Shown here one piece after another: positions 10,001 to 10,403 of a DNA stretch of 10,403 bases (position 1 is its first letter; the number at the start of each line of letters is the position of its first letter). The stretch comes from Ichthyophonus hoferi. Lineage: Eukaryota > Opisthokonta > Ichthyosporea > Ichthyophonida > Ichthyophonidae. The translations under genes and the position numbers were made by a program. Below the pieces are notes generated by a model. That model was not told the origin of the DNA, did no database searches, and saw nothing but the letters and a program-made list of their open reading frames with translations. The stretch spans positions 1 to 10,403 of the forward strand of contig NAOQ01001180.1 of assembly GCA_002751075.1 (NCBI GenBank), in the 5' to 3' direction.

Positions 10001-10137
10001 CCATGTATGAATGCATGCATGTATGCATGTATCTGTATATATATAGGTAGGGAAACATACCGCCTCCATCAGACACTGTTTAAAGGTCAAAACTGGTTGG
10101 TTGGTAGAGGATTTAGTTTCCAAATGTACCACACCTT
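3191..10137 (-). CDS. ICE2: ICE2/NARG2 homologue, little elongation complex subunit 2 (5'-partial, spliced)
   Basis: Eleven exons plus a probable terminal exon join in unbroken phase to about 557 residues. From memory of human ICE2, similarity runs along the whole chain in the same order: the segment before WEIPV, then WEVPV with the GRPLIKKK and RNTRFY motif, a hydrophilic linker, then the C-terminal (NARG2_C-type) domain with LGDLKVLVRCRVHGY, KVKCEY, HLFIGRVNML, the microexon's NIFRQLQ, QPGNYLVGHDFGD, AYDLY and PWL. In the known family, ICE2 works with ICE1 and ELL in the nucleus to promote RNA polymerase II transcription of snRNA genes. Human ICE2 is about 980 residues, so the first 200 or so residues should lie right of the window, and the linker here is clearly shorter. 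No promoter is visible. Identification of the middle and C-terminal domain is strong; the last exon is the weak point. Confidence 0.85.
3423..3492. repeat. GATA tetranucleotide repeat ending in inverted repeat
   Basis: Interrupted GATA/TAGA units run to 3480, inside the 237-nt intron between exons K and L. The right end carries GGTAGGTAT (3473-3481) and its exact reverse complement ATACCTACC (3484-3492) around a 2-nt centre. Another near-palindrome, GTTACCTAGTAAC, follows at about 3503-3515. Confidence 0.85.
3593..3674 (-). CDS. ICE2: ICE2 exon K, C-terminal domain
   Basis: Completes the Phe codon and encodes GLAYDLYAAQDKAGVIDTNH then IPWLHSK, ending in phase 0. It parallels human TAYNLYKTHCGLPGVPSSLSVPW: the aromatic AYDLY helix, the spacing to PW and the chain order all agree. 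The acceptor is TCATATGCAG and the donor GTATGC. Confidence 0.87.
3862..3911 (+). repeat. ACAAAT hexamer repeat
   Basis: About seven degenerate copies of ATACAA/ACAAAT in the intron just downstream (on the sense strand) of exon J. The open frames across it are repeat artefacts that extend a real exon frame. Confidence 0.8.
3932..4018 (-). CDS. ICE2: ICE2 exon J, C-terminal domain
   Basis: Completes a Ser codon, then encodes YQPGNYLVGHDFGDATVKVY and RAVDDPSQ, leaving two bases of a Phe codon. It parallels human KEGSYLLSHAAEDSSLLIYKASDGK. The donor is GTATGT. The acceptor AG at 4020-4019 is preferred because it fits the microexon's phase; an alternative AG sits seven bases further in (exon start 4011) and would shift phase. 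The acceptor lies inside a 21-bp palindrome. Confidence 0.88.
4001..4021. repeat. 21-bp palindrome covering the exon J acceptor
   Basis: TAGTTACCAG at 4001-4010 is the exact reverse complement of CTGGTAACTA at 4012-4021, with one base between. The chosen splice AG (4020-4019) and the alternative AG (4013-4012) both lie in the right arm, so a stem in the pre-mRNA would pair the acceptor with the first bases of the exon. Confidence 0.8.
4045..4134 (+). repeat. AAT microsatellite, array 2
   Basis: Twelve near-pure AAT units followed by AAT/ACT/AAC/AGT variants, in the intron between the microexon and exon J. On the ICE2 sense strand it reads ATT. The Asn-rich plus-strand frame is an artefact. 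Confidence 0.93.
4214..4236 (-). CDS. ICE2: ICE2 exon I, 23-nt microexon
   Basis: Acceptor ATATGCAG, then AATATTTTTAGACAACTACAGAG split as two runs by codons, then donor GTAGGT. It encodes NIFRQLQ and two bases of a Ser codon. With the next exon it gives NIFRQLQSYQPGNYLV, which aligns without gaps to human HILKKLSSLKEGSYLL. Without the microexon the conserved helix before the GNYL strand is missing. A shorter 12-nt form (4214-4225, after TTTTTAG) would keep only QLQ. Confidence 0.7.
4394..4666 (+). repeat. AATAGT / AAT microsatellite, array 3 (about 270 bp)
   Basis: The longest array in the window, in the intron between exon H and the microexon. It begins with mixed AAT and AGT, passes through long pure AATAGT hexamer stretches (about 4455-4525 and 4580-4637), and ends in AAT/AAC. 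It fills over half of that intron. The plus-strand Ser-Asn frame and the minus-strand poly-Leu frame are repeat artefacts. Confidence 0.96.
4734..4822 (-). CDS. ICE2: ICE2 exon H, C-terminal domain
   Basis: Completes the Gly codon and encodes RVNMLNLDIQWEHMTL and 13 more residues to DPEY. It matches human GHIDAFTSKLFLLEEITSEEL. The acceptor is GGTTTCTTAG. The donor GTATAA (4733-4728) gives phase 0 and joins the 23-nt microexon in frame. Two other donors exist: GTATGT four bases upstream (exon end 4738, phase 2) and GTCTAT after TTAAG. The first would fit only a 12-nt form of the microexon. Confidence 0.78.
4823..5388. other. ICE2: ICE2 intron G/H, with short TATG array
   Basis: An AT-rich intron with no nested gene that I can see. 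It contains a pure (TATG)5 run with flanking variants at 5239-5260. The 80-codon plus-strand frame at 5077-5319 spans this repeat, is rich in Ile and Tyr, and shows no recognisable domain. Confidence 0.65.
5389..5548 (-). CDS. ICE2: ICE2 exon G, C-terminal domain
   Basis: Encodes 53 residues beginning LGYVRTGMKVKCEYMPREN and ending in SQPEKESHLFI, plus the first base of a Gly codon. It parallels human LPKVEYQACYG-EALTESELCRLWTESLLHSNSSFYVG: the KVKCEY strand, an acidic helix region and the WWLYTLLRS helix sit in the expected order and spacing. The acceptor is CGCCATTCAG and the donor GTAACA. It lacks an ATG near its start, which is expected of an internal exon. Confidence 0.88.
5549..6638. 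other. ICE2: ICE2 intron F/G, the longest in the window
   Basis: About 1.1 kb of AT-rich DNA. 5661-5707 is a TATGA/TAGTA pentamer repeat. 6137-6306 holds two diverged copies of an intronic repeat (listed separately). No nested gene or RNA gene was recognised; the Tyr/Ile-rich minus-strand frame at 5728-5913 shows no domain or splice support. Confidence 0.65.
6137..6306 (+). repeat. Two diverged tandem copies of a roughly 100-bp intronic repeat
   Basis: TTTTAATTTTATTCCCC-AAATTAT plus AGATAGACAG at about 6153-6192 recurs as TGTAATTTTATTCCCCCAATTAT plus AGACAGATAGATAACT at about 6259-6300. Both follow an ACTGATTTTT or AATTGATTTTT lead. The copies are about 105 bp apart and clearly diverged, so the duplication is old. 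Confidence 0.7.
6639..7268 (-). CDS. ICE2: ICE2 exon F, hydrophilic linker and start of C-terminal domain
   Basis: A 630-nt exon of exactly 210 codons with phase 0 at both ends. It starts AFESGILDIKGS directly after the WEVPV block. About 170 residues rich in Glu, Asp, Thr, Ser, Asn and Lys follow, with no predicted fold, and it ends in GENVTYTLWTLGDLKVLVRC then RVHGYFQDPV. That end matches the start of the family's C-terminal domain (human FVYKLFSLQDLLLLVRCSVQ). The acceptor is GATCCACAG and the donor GTAAGT. The frame is open upstream of the first internal ATG through to the acceptor, so the exon begins at 7268, not at the ATG at 7097. The corresponding vertebrate linker is much longer. Confidence 0.93.
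7378..7575 (+). repeat. 10-bp tandem array, TAGTATAYAA, with higher-order copy
   Basis: About twenty units of a decamer (TAGTATACAA, TAGTATATAA, TAGTATATAG) in the intron between exons E and F. A larger block beginning at 7409 repeats at 7464 with nearly the same order of variants, including a shortened TAATATAG unit, which shows duplication of multi-unit blocks. The Tyr/Ile/Leu-rich minus-strand frames across it are artefacts. The rest of this 332-nt intron (7269-7600) shows nothing else. Confidence 0.92.
7601..7784 (-). CDS. ICE2: ICE2 exon E, WEVPV and RPL-KKK motifs
   Basis: Encodes 61 residues after completing a split Ser codon. It begins GLQALLDTSP (human SLFTLLNNHG), contains SQWEVPVKVVEVGGQRIVVM, and continues into GRPLIKKKVTQKHRNTRFYAK, parallel to human EQWEIPV and PLPKKEMTVRERNQIFHE. 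This is the most conserved block outside the C-terminal domain. The acceptor is CTTCTAAAG and the donor GTAAGT. Entry phase is 2 and exit phase 0. The exon is GC-richer than the surrounding repeats. Confidence 0.92.
7785..8755. other. ICE2: ICE2 intron D/E, repeat-rich
   Basis: Besides the minisatellite family listed separately, it carries GATAGTA-type units (7857-7909), related to the 12-bp array at the right edge of the window, and a CATA/TACA stretch (7918-7952). No nested gene was recognised; the frame at 7725-7961 is exon E antisense noise plus repeat. Confidence 0.65.
8245..8630 (+). repeat. Degenerate minisatellite family, four copies
   Basis: A core like CTGTATCTATACCAATTAT then TTCTACATTAA recurs at about 8245, 8388, 8491 and 8574. 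Each core is followed by AT-rich filler built from TTTAAATTTTAATTTATAAT. Spacing shrinks from 143 to 103 to 83 bp because the filler length varies. It lies in the ICE2 intron just downstream, on the sense strand, of exon D. Confidence 0.8.
8756..8813 (-). CDS. ICE2: ICE2 exon D (58 nt)
   Basis: After completing a split Asp codon it encodes EHAIRLGIQTGAHIVTSS and leaves two bases. It corresponds to the human segment NAEKLVSRYHPQIALTSQ, with the same spacing to the WEIPV motif. The acceptor is TCTCTTTCAAG and the donor GTATAC. The TGACGTCA in the exon is ordinary coding sequence (Val-Thr-Ser). Confidence 0.85.
8900..8921. repeat. Pure TA dinucleotide repeat
   Basis: Eleven uninterrupted AT/TA dinucleotides in the small intron between exons C and D (8814-8977), followed by CATACACTACACAC. 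Confidence 0.95.
8978..9016 (-). CDS. ICE2: ICE2 exon C (39 nt)
   Basis: A small exon that completes the split Glu codon and then encodes SAAPALRWQKKV, leaving one base. The acceptor is TTTTATACAG. The donor GTATGC is chosen over an upstream GTTGGT because only this choice keeps the next exon in frame. This region is variable in the family, so support comes from the signals and phase, not from similarity. Confidence 0.72.
9017..9409. other. ICE2: ICE2 intron B/C
   Basis: 393 nt with no nested gene. Its right half is the 51-bp tandem repeat listed separately; the left half is unremarkable AT-rich DNA. Confidence 0.7.
9240..9400 (+). repeat. 51-bp degenerate tandem repeat related to the 8245 family
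   Basis: AGAGATGTA, AGAGATACA and AGAGAGATA start at about 9287, 9338 and 9389, exactly 51 bp apart. Each is followed by ATAATATT or TTATGCAATATT and a TTTAAAATT block. The second unit (ACAGAGATACAT, then TAATTATG, then ATTAAATTTA) matches the last copy at 8567-8610 in the same order, so both arrays belong to one family. Confidence 0.7.
9410..9491 (-). CDS. ICE2: ICE2 exon B
   Basis: Encodes 27 residues beginning GNVLPVILPPSPFQVPYNL and ending ASVAT, plus one base of the next codon. The acceptor CCAATTGCAG precedes 9491 and the donor GTATAT follows 9410. Phases fit both neighbours. A second internal AG (before GTGCCATAT) is possible but would drop the conserved hydrophobic start. Confidence 0.8.
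9492..10060. other. ICE2: ICE2 intron A/B
   Basis: 569 nt, AT-rich, without a nested gene. 9663-9800 carries loosely repeated GATCAYACAGATTAA-like motifs at about 9666, 9702, 9733 and 9791. 9999-10033 has ATGTATGCATGCA repeats close to the donor of exon A. Confidence 0.65.
10061..10137 (-). CDS. ICE2: ICE2 exon A (first in window)
   Basis: Encodes 25 residues from GVVHLETKSS to LTFKQCLMEA. It aligns in style with the human stretch of a long helix followed by a segment about restoring or losing a short loop (LEKTLLALGSV). The acceptor is TAG just before 10137, giving phase 1 entry; an AG at 10142-10143 would add four bases in frame. The upstream frame closes with TAG soon after, which supports an acceptor here. 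The donor GTATGT at 10060-10055 gives phase 0 exit. Earlier coding exons and the start codon are not in the window; only the 12-bp array lies between this exon and the right edge. Confidence 0.75.
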
Positions 10138-10228
10138 CTAGCTTATAATAACGCTAGAGAGGGAGGAGAGAGAGGGGGAAGAAGAAAGGCACGTGGTTAG
10201 TGTATATATATATGTGTAGGTACGTGTG

Positions 10229-10403
10229 TATGACAGTATGTAGGATAGTATATATGATAGTATGTATGATAGTACGTATAATAGTATGTATGATAGTATG
10301 CCTGCCAGTATGTATGATAGTGGGTATGATAGTATATATGATAGTATGTATGATAGTATGTATGATAGTATGTAGGATAGTATATATGATAGTATGTATG
10401 AAT
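10229..10403 (+). repeat. 12-bp tandem array, TATGATAGTATG, running off the edge
   Basis: Fourteen full 12-bp units and a partial one, starting TATGACAGTATG at 10229. Several units are identical and others differ by one or two bases (CCTGCCAGTATG and TATGATAGTGGG are the most changed). It lies upstream of ICE2 exon A on the sense strand, so it is probably in the preceding intron. Its true length is unknown because the window ends inside it. Confidence 0.95.

Noticed and set aside
1-10403. CRISPR-like array, transposon ends, retroelement or viral fossil
   Set aside because: All direct repeats are simple tandem arrays without spacers; no transposase, reverse transcriptase, integrase or capsid-like coding and no long terminal repeats were seen.

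Overview
This is a 10.4 kb piece of an animal nuclear genome. It is AT-rich, crowded with microsatellites and minisatellites, and holds most of one intron-rich gene. No prokaryotic gene, CRISPR array or recognisable transposon or retroelement was seen. The group cannot be fixed from this window. The gene family and spliced structure point to a metazoan, probably an invertebrate, because the protein is well diverged from the vertebrate version.

The main feature is a minus-strand gene running from 10137 (or further right) down to about 3191. Eleven exons join in consistent phase: 10061-10137, 9410-9491, 8978-9016, 8756-8813, 7601-7784, 6639-7268, 5389-5548, 4734-4822, 4214-4236 (a 23-nt microexon), 3932-4018 and 3593-3674. 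A twelfth, probable terminal exon lies at 3191-3355. The joined product of about 557 residues resembles, end to end, the middle and C-terminal parts of ICE2 (NARG2), a subunit of the little elongation complex that acts with RNA polymerase II on snRNA genes. The start codon and roughly the first 200 residues must lie beyond 10403. The ICE2 identification rests on remembered similarity to the human protein, not on a database search.

Layout from left to right: 1-26 looks like the 5' end of a minus-strand initiator-Met tRNA gene (or a tRNA-derived repeat) cut by the window edge. 129-440 is a stop-free frame containing a 7-bp and a 6-bp minisatellite. 441-3190 holds no gene I can support, only AT-rich DNA, two inverted repeats, a pyrimidine tract, a TATG/TA array and an AAT array. 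3191-10137 is ICE2, whose introns carry AAT and AATAGT arrays, a 10-bp tandem array and a degenerate minisatellite family flanking the two smallest upstream exons. 10229-10403 is a 12-bp tandem array that runs off the right edge.

The points most worth checking are the microexon, the uncertain and divergent C terminus of ICE2, the palindrome over one splice acceptor, and the intronic minisatellite family.
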